From Gp1-AA122 sp035631655 (GTDB lineage: Bacteria > Acidobacteriota > Terriglobia > Terriglobales > Acidobacteriaceae), in the NCBI GenBank assembly GCA_035631655.1, contig DASQIH010000158.1:18237-82236 (forward strand): a stretch of DNA of 64,000 nucleotides. Reading direction: 5' to 3'. Numbering within the stretch: position 1 is the first letter of the stretch; each line of letters starts with the position of its first letter. Shown piece after piece: positions 25,959 to 34,921 of the stretch. The position numbers and the translations under genes are program-made. The notes under the pieces are model-generated. The model saw nothing but the letters and a program-made list of their open reading frames with translations. It ran no database searches and was not told the origin of the DNA.

Positions 25959-28067
25959 CTACCTAGGAGATGCTGCCTGCTTCTCTTCCGCAGGAGCCTT
26001 GCCCATCAACTCGTCCGCCAAAGCCGTTGCATGATAGATATTGCGCAAGGCCTCCTGAATTCCGCGGGAATCTACTTGAACCGCACGGGCCTGCTTATCG
26101 CTGTAGGCGAAGTTCCAAGGCAGCGTCTGGAGGTTGCCGTCGAAAATAATGCCCACGACTTCTCCTCCTTTATTGATGGTCGGACTCCCCGAATTGCCTC
26201 CGATGATGTCGGCCGTGGAAACAAAATTCAAAGGCGTAGACAGCCTCAGCTTCGATTTGGAGTTCATCCAGCTGTCGGGCAGGCGATAAGGATCTTTATT
26301 GCCGTGGTCGGCCGCGTGCCGGAATGCGCCGCCCATCGTGGTGAAGTACGGAATATGCTTGCCATTCTCCGTGTAGCCCTTCACCGCGCCATAACTGAGA
26401 CGGAGCGTAAAGGTGGCGTCGGGCGGCTCGGTGAAGCCTGTTTTGTCGAACCGTGCTCTAGCGATCATCGCTCCATCGCGGCGCTCCACGGCGTCTACCT
26501 CGTCATCGTACTGTTTGCGTACCGCGCGAGCATCAGGATCGATCGAGCGCATCAGCGCGATGAGCGGATCGGTGGAAGACTGGATAGCTGGCACACCGCC
26601 GTCGTAAAGCTGCTTGCGGACCGCCACATCCTCCAGTTTGGTATTGGCGATCAATTGCTTGGCGACCTCATCGGAAGTTTTGCCATTAAGCGTCTTCTTG
26701 ACGACAGCGTTATCAGGCCCGAGGGCTTCCTGCATCTGAGCAAGCGAAGTAGCCAGTTCGACGGTTTCCAGCGATTTGTAGATCGGAGCCGTCGAGAACA
26801 AGCGCTGTTCCAGTGAAGGAAGGGAAGAATCGCGATACTCGCGCAAGCGTTCGCCATTTGGCTTCGTTTTTTCCTCCGTCACCCGAACCAGGGTGCGCGC
26901 GATTTGCGCCAGATCCGAACTAAAGCCCCGCATGCGTTCGGCAAACGTCAGCGGCTTGTAAATGGTGCGCTCGACTTGAATGGCATTAGCGATCTCCTGC
27001 CAAGGGTCGGGAGCGCCAGCGTTTCTAGGATTCGCCTTGTAGCTCGTTTGAAGCTTCTGCTCGTCCGCCGCTTTGCCATCCATAGTTTGCTTGTCGTCGA
27101 GCCCCTCTTGATATCCGATGAACCGCTTGATGTTGTTCTCAATGCCAAAAATATCTTCCTTGGCGATCCGGGCGTTTTCCTCTGACTGGCTGCTGAAATT
27201 CTTGAGTACCGCATCCATCCGCCTGTAGATCTCCATTCGCGTGGGATAGTCCACGTCGCGGAGGAATTCGATTTGCGACATCGTCAGCAGCCGGCCGGTC
27301 GAACCGGGGTGTCCGGAAACAAAGATCAGGTCGTTCTCCTTGACACCGGTTGGAGACCAATGCAGGTAATGGTCGAGATGAACAGGTTTGTCGTTCTCGT
27401 AGACGCGGAAAAAAGAGATGTCGAGGTCGTACCGCGGATAGGTGAAATTGTCAGGATCGCCACCGAAAAAAGCTGCATCGAACTCCGGCGCAAACACCAG
27501 GCGCACGTCCGTGTACTTCTTGTACTTGTAGAGATTGTAAACCTCACCCGAGTAAAACGTCACGACGTCGCAGCGCAGGCCGGTGGATTTGGTGCAGTCC
27601 TGCTCGATGCTGGACATAGCAGCGCGTTGGGCCTGGAAGGCTTGAGCTGCTGACATTCCGGGCTGAACGACGTTTTTCACTTGAGAAGTGACATCTTCCA
27701 TGCCAACCAGGACATTGAGTTCAAGATCAGGGCATTTCGCCTCGTCGCCCTGCGTCTTAGCGTAGAAGCCGGTTTTCATGTAATCGTGGCCGCCGGTCGA
27801 AAGCTGCTGAATACAGTTGGCGCCGACGTGATGATTGGTAAAAGCCAGGCCATCGGCAGAAACGAAAGAGCCAGAGCCCCCATTGTTGAAGCGGACAGAA
27901 GAGAGACGGACGTGGTCCAGCCATTGCTGGTCGGGTGCAAAACTGTACTTGGCTTTGACCTTGTCCTTGGGAAAAGCGTTGTACAGCCACATGCCCTCGT
28001 CAGCCCGAACAAACGGGCTTGCAAGGAGACAGCCGAGCAGACTGAGAATTAGGAAGACGCGTTTCAT
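25959..28067 (-). CDS. S46-family dipeptidyl-peptidase (DPP7/DPP11 type)
   Basis: A 702-residue exported serine peptidase that removes dipeptides from the N-terminus of peptides in the periplasm. It has a signal peptide (MKRVFLILSLLGCLLASPFVRA) and the family opening DEGMWLYNAFP. The catalytic histidine lies in LAFTNHHVGANC (residue 79 or 80) and the serine in GGNSGSPTINKGGEVVGI near the C-terminus. The start is backed by a GGAG on the minus strand. S46 peptidases are common in Bacteroidota and Acidobacteriota and suit a peptide-using lifestyle. Confidence 0.93.
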   Translation of the reverse strand: MKRVFLILSLLGCLLASPFVRADEGMWLYNAFPKDKVKAKYSFAPDQQWLDHVRLSSVRFNNGGSGSFVSADGLAFTNHHVGANCIQQLSTGGHDYMKTGFYAKTQGDEAKCPDLELNVLVGMEDVTSQVKNVVQPGMSAAQAFQAQRAAMSSIEQDCTKSTGLRCDVVTFYSGEVYNLYKYKKYTDVRLVFAPEFDAAFFGGDPDNFTYPRYDLDISFFRVYENDKPVHLDHYLHWSPTGVKENDLIFVSGHPGSTGRLLTMSQIEFLRDVDYPTRMEIYRRMDAVLKNFSSQSEENARIAKEDIFGIENNIKRFIGYQEGLDDKQTMDGKAADEQKLQTSYKANPRNAGAPDPWQEIANAIQVERTIYKPLTFAERMRGFSSDLAQIARTLVRVTEEKTKPNGERLREYRDSSLPSLEQRLFSTAPIYKSLETVELATSLAQMQEALGPDNAVVKKTLNGKTSDEVAKQLIANTKLEDVAVRKQLYDGGVPAIQSSTDPLIALMRSIDPDARAVRKQYDDEVDAVERRDGAMIARARFDKTGFTEPPDATFTLRLSYGAVKGYTENGKHIPYFTTMGGAFRHAADHGNKDPYRLPDSWMNSKSKLRLSTPLNFVSTADIIGGNSGSPTINKGGEVVGIIFDGNLQTLPWNFAYSDKQARAVQVDSRGIQEALRNIYHATALADELMGKAPAEEKQAASPR

Positions 28068-28274
28068 GATTTCTCCGGATCAGATAAAGGTGGGACGGTC
28101 ATACAGCAATCGGCACGAGTACAAAACTCTTCAATATACGCCGCACGGGCGGAAACGAGCAAACCTGCGGCTTGGAAAGCCGCGTCTTTTGGCGTATAAA
28201 AGTGAGTTGCGATAGCACGTTCTTTCCTCCCGAGCGAGCAGCAACCAACATCGTATTTCCTGAGAGGCTCCCGT

Positions 28275-29411
28275 ATGTCCAGCACAACTCATGCCCCAAA
28301 AGGCCTGGAAGGAGTGGTTGCGACCACTTCCGGCATCTGCTACATCGACGGGGACCGGGGCGTTCTGGCCTACCGCGGCATCGATATCCACGAATTGGCC
28401 GACAATTCCACCTTCGAAGAGACCTGCTATCTGCTGTGGTTTGGCAAACTGCCCACACGCAGGGAACTGAGCGAATTACACGACCGGCTCGCGGAAGAAC
28501 GGAAGCTGGATGCCTCCATCATTAACCTGCTGCGGTTGGCGCCCAAGCACGCCCTGCCTATGGATGTGCTGCGAACAGCGGTTTCGGCGCTTTCCTTTTA
28601 CGACCCGGAAGAGAAGAGCAACGATCGCGAAGCCAATGTGCACAAAGCGATCCGATTGACCTCCCAGATTGCCATGATCGTGGCCGCTTACGATCGCATT
28701 CGAAAAGGGAAAAACGTTGTCGAAGCGGATCGATCGCTCTCACATGCCGCGAATTTCCTGCTTATGCTGAATGGGACGCATCCCTCCAAGACAGCAGAAC
28801 GGGCTTTGGATATCGCGCTTATTCTGCATGCCGATCACGAGCTGAATGCCTCCACCTTTGCGGCCCGGGTTACGGCGGCCACTCTGTCGGACATGCATTC
28901 GGCGGTAACCTCCGCGATTGGGGCTCTCAAGGGACCGCTGCACGGCGGCGCGAACGAGGCTGTGTTTCGCATTCTGGAATCGATCAGCAAATCAGGCGCC
29001 GATCCGGTGGAGTACGTAAAGGGTATGCTGGCGCAGAAGAAGAAGATTCCTGGTTTTGGGCATCGCGTATACCATACCGAAGATCCGCGGGCGACGCATT
29101 TACGAAAGATGTCGCGGGACTTGGGGAACTCGAGTGGGGAAAGCAAGTGGTTTGACTACTCGCGCCAGATCGAAGAGTTCGTCAAAACCGACAAGAAGCT
29201 GAACGCCAACGTGGACTTTTACTCCGCTTCGACCTACCACACGCTGGGTATCGATGTTGACCTGTTCACGCCGGTATTCGCAGTTTCCCGCATCAGCGGG
29301 TGGACGGCCCACGTCATTGAGCAGTTGGATGATAACCGGCTGATTCGGCCGCGCGCGGATTACCTTGGACCGGCGTATCCCAATCATTACGTGGCCATGG
29401 AGAAAAGGTAG
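28275..29411 (+). CDS. Citrate synthase
   Basis: Condenses acetyl-CoA and oxaloacetate. A 378-residue type II-like short enzyme. Visible: SGICYIDGDRGVLAYRGIDI at the N-terminus, the histidine region GPLHGGANEAVFRILE, the second catalytic histidine in IPGFGHRVYHTEDPRA and the aspartate in NVDFYSASTYHTLGI. The length and the PGFGHRVY form also occur in 2-methylcitrate synthases, so that activity cannot be excluded. No prpB or prpD neighbour supports it. The ATG follows GAGGCTCCCGT. Confidence 0.92.
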   Translation: MSSTTHAPKGLEGVVATTSGICYIDGDRGVLAYRGIDIHELADNSTFEETCYLLWFGKLPTRRELSELHDRLAEERKLDASIINLLRLAPKHALPMDVLRTAVSALSFYDPEEKSNDREANVHKAIRLTSQIAMIVAAYDRIRKGKNVVEADRSLSHAANFLLMLNGTHPSKTAERALDIALILHADHELNASTFAARVTAATLSDMHSAVTSAIGALKGPLHGGANEAVFRILESISKSGADPVEYVKGMLAQKKKIPGFGHRVYHTEDPRATHLRKMSRDLGNSSGESKWFDYSRQIEEFVKTDKKLNANVDFYSASTYHTLGIDVDLFTPVFAVSRISGWTAHVIEQLDDNRLIRPRADYLGPAYPNHYVAMEKR

Positions 29412-29445
29412 GTTTCGGGTGTCAGGTCTCAGGTCTCAGGTTCCA
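29411..29445. repeat. 7-bp tandem array (GGTCTCA units), left arm
   Basis: Units GGTTTCG, GGTGTCA, GGTCTCA, GGTCTCA, GGTTCCA begin at the citrate synthase stop codon. A second array in the opposite orientation lies at 29666-29700. Confidence 0.75.
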
Positions 29446-29630
29446 GGGCAGAGATCCGACGGCGAATTCCAAGTCTTTGCGAAGGTCTGGAATTTATTAA
29501 CGAGGCCGTTCAACATTCTTCCCAGCTCGGATGAGCTCGCCTGAAGCCGCCCGAACTCAACATCAGCAATATATGCGAGTTTGTGAGCGATAAGCACCTG
29601 AGTCTCCAGTTCCAGCAGTGAGCCTCGCGC
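29436..29630 (-). pseudogene. C-terminal remnant of a four-helix-bundle (23S rRNA IVP family) protein
   Basis: On the minus strand an open stretch of 64 codons reads ARGSLLELETQVLIAHKLAY and, further on, ELGRMLNGLVNKF before a TGA. The RGSLLELETQ...GRMLNGL pattern is the C-terminal half of PF05635 four-helix-bundle proteins, known from intervening sequences in 23S rRNA and from many free-standing chromosomal genes. A TGA lies immediately upstream, so the N-terminal half is gone. The fragment is bracketed by two inverted 7-bp arrays, the left of which runs into its 3' end. No 23S rRNA gene is near. Confidence 0.7.
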
Positions 29631-29665
29631 TCAATACAGGAACTGAACCAGTTCTAAAGCTGAGA

Positions 29666-29700
29666 TCTCGCACCTTAGACCTGACACCTGAGACCCGTGA
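29666..29700. repeat. 7-bp tandem array (CCTGAGA units), right arm
   Basis: Units TCTCGCA, CCTTAGA, CCTGACA, CCTGAGA, CCCGTGA. Read on the minus strand these match the GGTGTCA/GGTCTCA units of the array at 29411, so the two form an inverted pair about 220 bp apart. Confidence 0.72.
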
Positions 29701-29740
29701 GCCTCGTCGACAGAGTAAAATACTTAGAGTGGGGTTCCCC

Positions 29741-30904
29741 ATGCGCCGAGTCTACTTCGACAATAACGCGACTACGCCGGTGCTCCCTGAGGTTTTTGAG
29801 GCCATGAAGCCTTTCTTCGGCGAGCATTTCGGCAACGCATCGTCTATCCACCATCATGGACAGGAGGCCCGGGCGGCGGTGGAGCGTGCGCGCGAATCGG
29901 TGGCAGCACTGCTCGGATGCCGAAGCTCGGAAATTGTTTTCACGAGCGGGGGCACCGAGGCAGACAATCTGGCTGTTTTCGGATTGGCCAGCGAAGGCGA
30001 TCACGTTATCACATCCACGATCGAGCATCATGCCGTTTTGAATGCCTGTAAGCGCTTGGAAGACACCGGGTGTGAATTGACTTATGTCCCGGTGGATGGC
30101 CACGGACAGGTGAATCCCGATGACGTCAAGCGAGTGTTGCGGCCGAACACCAAGCTCATTTCAGTGATGATGGCGAATAATGAGACAGGGGTGCTTCAGC
30201 CCCTTGAGGAGATTGGAAAGATAGCCGTGGAAGCCGACGTTTACTTCCATAGTGACGTGGTACAGGCAGCGGGTAAGGTGCCTATCAACGTGGAGAAGAT
30301 CGCTTGCGATCTGCTCTCGATTTCAGGCCACAAGATGCACGCGCCGCAGGGCATCGGCGCATTGTATGTGCGCAAGGGAACGCTGTTGAATCCTATGTTG
30401 TACGGTGGCTCGCACGAACGCTCGCGGCGCGCGGGAACAGAGAATGTCCCTGGAATCGTGGGCCTGGGTAAAGCAGCACAGATTGCAGTAGAAGCATTCC
30501 ATTCCGGCGGCGTGGAAGCGATTGGGAGAATGCGCGATCGCATCCAGACGACCGTCCTGGCTGCGGTAGAGGCGACCGGCGTGAACGGGGATGATGCGCC
30601 CCGGGTGCCGAACACAACCAACATTTACTTCGATCATATTGAAGGTGAGGCCCTGGTGATCGCGCTTGACCTGAAGGGGTTGTCCGTCTCGACCGGCGCA
30701 GCATGCTCTTCGGGAGCGATTGAGCCATCGCACGTTCTAACTGCGATGGGACTACGTAAGGATCGAGCCCGGGCGAGCATTCGCTTTAGTCTCGGCAAAC
30801 AAAACACGGCCGAGGAAGTGGACTTCGCCCTGGGCCTCGTGCCGGAAACTGTGGCGCGATTGAGAGAGTTGTCACCGGTGTACAAAACAGCTGTTAGCTC
30901 TTAG
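29741..30904 (+). CDS. Cysteine desulfurase (NifS/IscS family)
   Basis: A PLP enzyme of 387 residues that takes sulfur from cysteine as an enzyme persulfide. The start MRRVYFDNNATTPVLPEV matches the family N-terminus, so the ATG at 29741 is chosen over the GTG at 29618, which would translate the repeat array. The PLP lysine is in SISGHKMHAPQGIGAL and the sulfur-carrying cysteine in STGAACSSGAIEPSHV. The next gene is mnmA, which needs this sulfur for tRNA 2-thiouridine. No iscU or regulator accompanies it. Confidence 0.93.
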   Translation: MRRVYFDNNATTPVLPEVFEAMKPFFGEHFGNASSIHHHGQEARAAVERARESVAALLGCRSSEIVFTSGGTEADNLAVFGLASEGDHVITSTIEHHAVLNACKRLEDTGCELTYVPVDGHGQVNPDDVKRVLRPNTKLISVMMANNETGVLQPLEEIGKIAVEADVYFHSDVVQAAGKVPINVEKIACDLLSISGHKMHAPQGIGALYVRKGTLLNPMLYGGSHERSRRAGTENVPGIVGLGKAAQIAVEAFHSGGVEAIGRMRDRIQTTVLAAVEATGVNGDDAPRVPNTTNIYFDHIEGEALVIALDLKGLSVSTGAACSSGAIEPSHVLTAMGLRKDRARASIRFSLGKQNTAEEVDFALGLVPETVARLRELSPVYKTAVSS

Positions 30905-30975
30905 CCAACTGCGCCCGGCACTTCTTATCGAGTAAGAGGAAGCAAATAGCTAACAGCTAAGAGCTAAAAGCTAAG
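30888..30975. repeat. 7-bp arrays (AGCTAAC units) between desulfurase and mnmA
   Basis: The 3' end of the desulfurase gene (AGCTGTTAGCTCTTAG) and positions near 30947-30975 (AGCTAAC, AGCTAAG, AGCTAAA, AGCTAAG) are inverted copies of one 7-bp-periodic sequence. The array reaches into the last codons of the desulfurase. Confidence 0.65.
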
Positions 30976-30984
30976 GGCCAAGAA

Positions 30985-32100
30985 ATGATGTCAAAGTCAC
31001 GAAACATTGCCGTCGCCATGTCAGGTGGAGTGGATTCTTCCACCGTCGCGGCCATGCTGCGGTCGGAGGGGCACAATGTTGTCGGGTTGACCATGCAGTT
31101 GTGGGATCAGCGGCACCTGGCAGGTCATGTAGGCATGACCGAGGCGGTGCAGGGGCGATGCTGCTCCCTGGATGATGTGTACGACGCTCGGCGAGTGGCT
31201 GAGACGATCGGCATCCCCTATTACGTGGTGAATCACGAGCAGCGTTTCGAACAGGACGTGGTGCGGCCATTTGTCCAGGAGTATCTCTCCGGGCGCACGC
31301 CCATCCCTTGTAGTCTTTGCAACAATCACTTGAAGTTTGACCAGTTACTCATTGTGGCCAAGCAGATTGGCGCCGAGATGCTGGCTACGGGGCATTATGC
31401 GCGTGTACAGTTTGACGATGGTTGCGGGCGTTGGCTGCTAAAGCGGCCGGCTGATCTCTCCAAGGACCAAACCTATTTTCTCTTCGGTCTCACCCAGGAG
31501 CAACTGAGCCGCACCTTGTTTCCTCTGGGCGAAATGACCAAGCCGCAGGTTCGTGAGCTGGCTCGCAAGCACGGTTTGGCCTTGGCAGAAAAGCCCGATT
31601 CCCAGGAGATTTGCTTTGTTCCGGGTGGCGACTACAAGCGTTTCCTGGATGCGTATCTCGAGGAAAAAGGCGAAGCCTTGCCCGATACCGCCGGCGAATT
31701 AGTGACCACCAACGGGGAAGTCATTGGCGAACACAAGGGGATTCACAACTTCACGGTGGGACAGCGCAAGGGACTGGGCATAGCCACCGGAGCGCCGCTC
31801 TACGTGATCCAGATCAAGGGCGACACTCGCCAGGTGGTGGTCGGCAGCGGAGAAGAGGTTTACTCCAAGACCTTGCGAGCCCGGCGCGTGAACCTGGTTT
31901 CCGTGGATGATCTTAGCGCTCCCATGCGGGTCGGCGTGAGAATTCGCCATCGGCACGAACCGGCGCCAGCCATCATCGAGATGGTCGCGGACGATGAGGT
32001 GCTGGCCACCTTCGATCAGCCGCAGCGCGCGGTCACGCCTGGGCAGGCGGCTGTCTTCTACGATGGAGAGGTGGTGGTCGGAGGCGGGTGGATCGCTTAG
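30985..32100 (+). CDS. mnmA: tRNA-specific 2-thiouridylase MnmA
   Basis: Thiolates the wobble uridine of Lys, Glu and Gln tRNAs using ATP and a persulfide relay. The PP-loop is at the N-terminus (VAMSGGVDSSTVAAML). The two active cysteines are in TPIPCSLCNNHLKF and DSQEICFVPGG. The region HNFTVGQRKGLGI starts the C-terminal domains. At 371 residues the length is normal. It lies 80 bp after a cysteine desulfurase, the expected sulfur donor. Confidence 0.95.
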   Translation: MMSKSRNIAVAMSGGVDSSTVAAMLRSEGHNVVGLTMQLWDQRHLAGHVGMTEAVQGRCCSLDDVYDARRVAETIGIPYYVVNHEQRFEQDVVRPFVQEYLSGRTPIPCSLCNNHLKFDQLLIVAKQIGAEMLATGHYARVQFDDGCGRWLLKRPADLSKDQTYFLFGLTQEQLSRTLFPLGEMTKPQVRELARKHGLALAEKPDSQEICFVPGGDYKRFLDAYLEEKGEALPDTAGELVTTNGEVIGEHKGIHNFTVGQRKGLGIATGAPLYVIQIKGDTRQVVVGSGEEVYSKTLRARRVNLVSVDDLSAPMRVGVRIRHRHEPAPAIIEMVADDEVLATFDQPQRAVTPGQAAVFYDGEVVVGGGWIA

Positions 32101-32252
32101 CTTAAACAAGACATTCCAACACAACGTCTTCTCGCCCGAAAGCCAGACGACGCCCTTGCGTGTTCACTCTCGAGATATTCACAACAACTTTTTGGCCTAT
32201 TCTGCGTTAAAGGTGAGCAGCTCTTCGTGTCGAAGGCGTCGGGAGGATTGGC

Positions 32253-33764
32253 ATGGACCAAAGCAGGTCGGCGCAGAGTAGCTTCAAGCAAGGGTTTCCG
32301 CTGATTGCACTCCTGCTAGCGTTGGCCGCGATGCCGGCATGCGGCGGCGGTTCTGGGAATTTCATCAAGCCCGGTCCCGGTCCGAATAACGCTATGCTCA
32401 ACGGTCAATACGCCTTCGCCTTCTCAGGGGAAAATTCCAACTTGTCTCTGATCATCGCTGCCGGAAGCTTCACCGCGGACGGCAACGGGCACATCAGTAA
32501 CGGACTGGAAGACGTCACTGTAGCGGGCTCTCCCGGCCAGAGCCTCACTTTCTCAGGCACCTATTCAATCGGCTCCGACGGACGCGGCACGGCGCTGATC
32601 AATACTTCCAATGGCACTGTGAACTGGCAATTCACTTTGCTGAACAGCTCGCATGCCTTGTTGATCCGCTTTGATGTAGGTGCGGTCACGGCCAGCGGCA
32701 CCATTGATAAACAGGATCCGACAGCCTTCAGCACTGCGAAGGTACAAGGGAAATATGTCTTCGGACTGTCGGGCGCGGGCAGCAGTGGCGGTGCGCTCGC
32801 AACCGCCGGCATATGGACAATGGACGGTGCCGGAACGATCAGCAATGGCGTGGTGGATGTGAATGATCTAAACGCAGGTGTGCTGCCCAACAGCACCCTT
32901 AGCGGAACGTACAGTGTCGCATCCAACGGTCGTGGTACCGCCACTGTTACGACCAGCGGTTACGTTACGCAGAACTTTGTTTTTTATGTTGTCGATGCCA
33001 CTGATCTAAAGTTCGTGGAGACCGACGGCATACCAGCCGCGTCTGGGGAAGTTCTGCAGGCCGCCGCGCCATATACTTTGGCGAGTCTGAATGGCGGCTT
33101 GGCGTTCACCCTGGGCGGCGTCGACCGTCTTAGCTTATCCCCCACAGCGGCGGGTGGGGTGATAACAGCCGACGGCAATGGCAGTCTACCTTCTGGGCTT
33201 TTGGACATTAACGATGGAGGGGTCACCGCGATTGGGAGTTCCATCAGCGGCACTTACAGTTTTGACCCCACCGGCCGCGGAATCGTGAATCTTGCCAGCA
33301 GCGCTCCAGGCAACCTGCAGTTCGCCATTTATCCGGCTCAGAACCGCACAATCGAAATGGTCGAGATCGATCTCAGCGCCACCATGTCGGGCATGGCTGA
33401 GGCGCAAACAGGAGTTCCGTTCGGCCTCACTACTATTGCAGGCCCATTTGCGGTTAATTTTACCGGCGTACTTAATCCTGTCAGTGGTTCCACGGAAGAA
33501 GACATCACCGGTCAGCTCAACGCGAACGGATCGGGAAACCTGAGCGGCACGCTCGACATCAACACGCTGGCAACCCGGACACAGGGAGCGCCCCTAGCCA
33601 ACAGTTCGTACACCATGGCAGCTAACGGGCGGGGCACCGCTGTGATCAACATTCCGAACGCCACATTCAATATGCAGACCTATCAAATTGATGCCAGTAC
33701 TGTGCTTTTCCTTGATGTCGATACCTTCCGGGTGTTGACCGGGGTGATCCAGAAGCAGCAGTGA
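32253..33764 (+). CDS. Lipoprotein with four tandem beta-rich repeats
   Basis: A 503-residue envelope protein. It has a signal with a probable lipobox (LALAAMPAC, Cys 30) followed by GGGSG. The mature part contains four copies of a unit of about 115 residues, each marked by a G/S-S-Y-T/S followed by a GRGT/I string: GTYSIGSDGRGT (102), GTYSVASNGRGT (218), GTYSFDPTGRGI (333) and SSYTMAANGRGT (451). Each unit starts with an ADGNG or similar turn. This type is frequent among acidobacterial lipoproteins of unknown role. The start follows GGAGGATTGGC. Confidence 0.78.
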   Translation: MDQSRSAQSSFKQGFPLIALLLALAAMPACGGGSGNFIKPGPGPNNAMLNGQYAFAFSGENSNLSLIIAAGSFTADGNGHISNGLEDVTVAGSPGQSLTFSGTYSIGSDGRGTALINTSNGTVNWQFTLLNSSHALLIRFDVGAVTASGTIDKQDPTAFSTAKVQGKYVFGLSGAGSSGGALATAGIWTMDGAGTISNGVVDVNDLNAGVLPNSTLSGTYSVASNGRGTATVTTSGYVTQNFVFYVVDATDLKFVETDGIPAASGEVLQAAAPYTLASLNGGLAFTLGGVDRLSLSPTAAGGVITADGNGSLPSGLLDINDGGVTAIGSSISGTYSFDPTGRGIVNLASSAPGNLQFAIYPAQNRTIEMVEIDLSATMSGMAEAQTGVPFGLTTIAGPFAVNFTGVLNPVSGSTEEDITGQLNANGSGNLSGTLDINTLATRTQGAPLANSSYTMAANGRGTAVINIPNATFNMQTYQIDASTVLFLDVDTFRVLTGVIQKQQ

Positions 33765-33978
33765 GGCTTCGGAATTCTGCGGATTCTGCGGGATTGGCCT
33801 TGCGGGTGAAATCCGCCTCGTATCGGGCAATTTTTTCCCGAGCCGGGTCTTCGAATATGATCGCCCCGGTGAGACTAACATCATTAAAACCAAGTGCCTA
33901 CGCGCGAGAGCGGACGCGTGGCATGCGGGCTGCATCAGATAACCCATAGCAGGAATTCAAATTGGGGTAGGAGACGGT

Positions 33979-34851
33979 ATGAAAAAAGTATTCTTCTCTT
34001 TGCTGGCAGGGATTCTGCTGGCCGGAATGGCAGCGGCGCAGAGTTCGGCGCAAGCCAGCGGCTCGGCATCGCAGAGCAATTCAGTTTCCACGGGCCAGTC
34101 CGCGGGGCAGGTGCAATCGAGTACTTCTGCCAGTGCTTCGCAACAGGGCACAGCCCGGCAGGGTGGAAATCAGCTGCAAGCAGGAAGCATTATCTATGCA
34201 GAGCTGGGCAAGTCCATTGACGCCAAGAAGGCCAAGCCGGGCGATGAAGTGCAAGCCAAGGCCACCCAGGTGGTTCTGTCGCAGGGCAAAGTGGTGATTC
34301 CCAGGGGATCGAAGATTATCGGGCACGTCACCGAGGCCAAGCCGCGCGAAAAGGGCCAGGAACAGTCCAGCCTGGGTATTGCCTTTGATCACGCTGTGCT
34401 GAAGGACGGAACACAGGTGCCGCTCTCAGGAGTATCTATCCAGGCGATCGGCAACCCACAAGCGAGTGCTGCGCTCGCAGCGCAAGAGGACAACCCGGGG
34501 ATGGGCGGGGCCACGACGGGAATGCCGTCAGGCGGTGGAATGGGCGGACGTCCTACGACGGGGGGTGGAGTGCTAGGCAGCACCGCTTCCACAGCCGGCG
34601 GGGTCGGCAATACTGCGGGTGGCATCGCGAATACTGCCGGCGGTGCGGTCGGCACTGTGGCTGGGACTACGCCGGCTGGCTCCTCAGTTGGCGGACACTT
34701 GGGCGCGAGCAGTCATGGCGTAGTGAATATGCCGGGTCTCAGCATGTCGGCCTCCGCCGGCAACTCGACCCAGGGTTCCGTCATTACTTCCGACAAAAAG
34801 AATGTGAAACTCGACAGCGGAACAGAGATAGTGCTCAAAGTAAACCAATAA
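33979..34851 (+). CDS. Secreted protein with TrbI-like core and Gly-rich tail
   Basis: A 290-residue exported protein with a signal peptide (MKKVFFSLLAGILLAGMAAA). A Ser/Gln/Ala-rich linker follows, then a compact domain (AGSIIYAELGKSIDAKKAKP, then QVVLSQGKVVIPRGSKIIGHV) resembling the core of TrbI/VirB10-like proteins, and a glycine/threonine-rich tail. The domain likeness is weak; no conjugation genes are near. A clear terminator follows 25 bp after the stop codon. Confidence 0.72.
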   Translation: MKKVFFSLLAGILLAGMAAAQSSAQASGSASQSNSVSTGQSAGQVQSSTSASASQQGTARQGGNQLQAGSIIYAELGKSIDAKKAKPGDEVQAKATQVVLSQGKVVIPRGSKIIGHVTEAKPREKGQEQSSLGIAFDHAVLKDGTQVPLSGVSIQAIGNPQASAALAAQEDNPGMGGATTGMPSGGGMGGRPTTGGGVLGSTASTAGGVGNTAGGIANTAGGAVGTVAGTTPAGSSVGGHLGASSHGVVNMPGLSMSASAGNSTQGSVITSDKKNVKLDSGTEIVLKVNQ

Positions 34852-34876
34852 AGGAAGTTCCGGAGTCAATCAAAAA

Positions 34877-34903
34877 GGCAGCGCACAACGCGCTGCCTTT
34901 TTT
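34877..34903 (+). terminator. Rho-independent terminator
   Basis: GGCAGCGC-ACAAC-GCGCTGCC, a perfect 8-bp stem, followed by six T. An A-run before the stem makes it usable in both directions, fitting the convergent genes on either side. Confidence 0.9.
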
Positions 34904-34921
34904 GCTGACTTGAGATCGGCG

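Noticed and set aside
26031..26816. Plus-strand open frame of 261 codons
   Set aside because: Antisense to the S46 peptidase gene; no motif or start signal.
29436..29630. Four-helix-bundle fragment considered as Avd of a diversity-generating retroelement
   Set aside because: No reverse transcriptase, template repeat or variable repeat is seen anywhere near.
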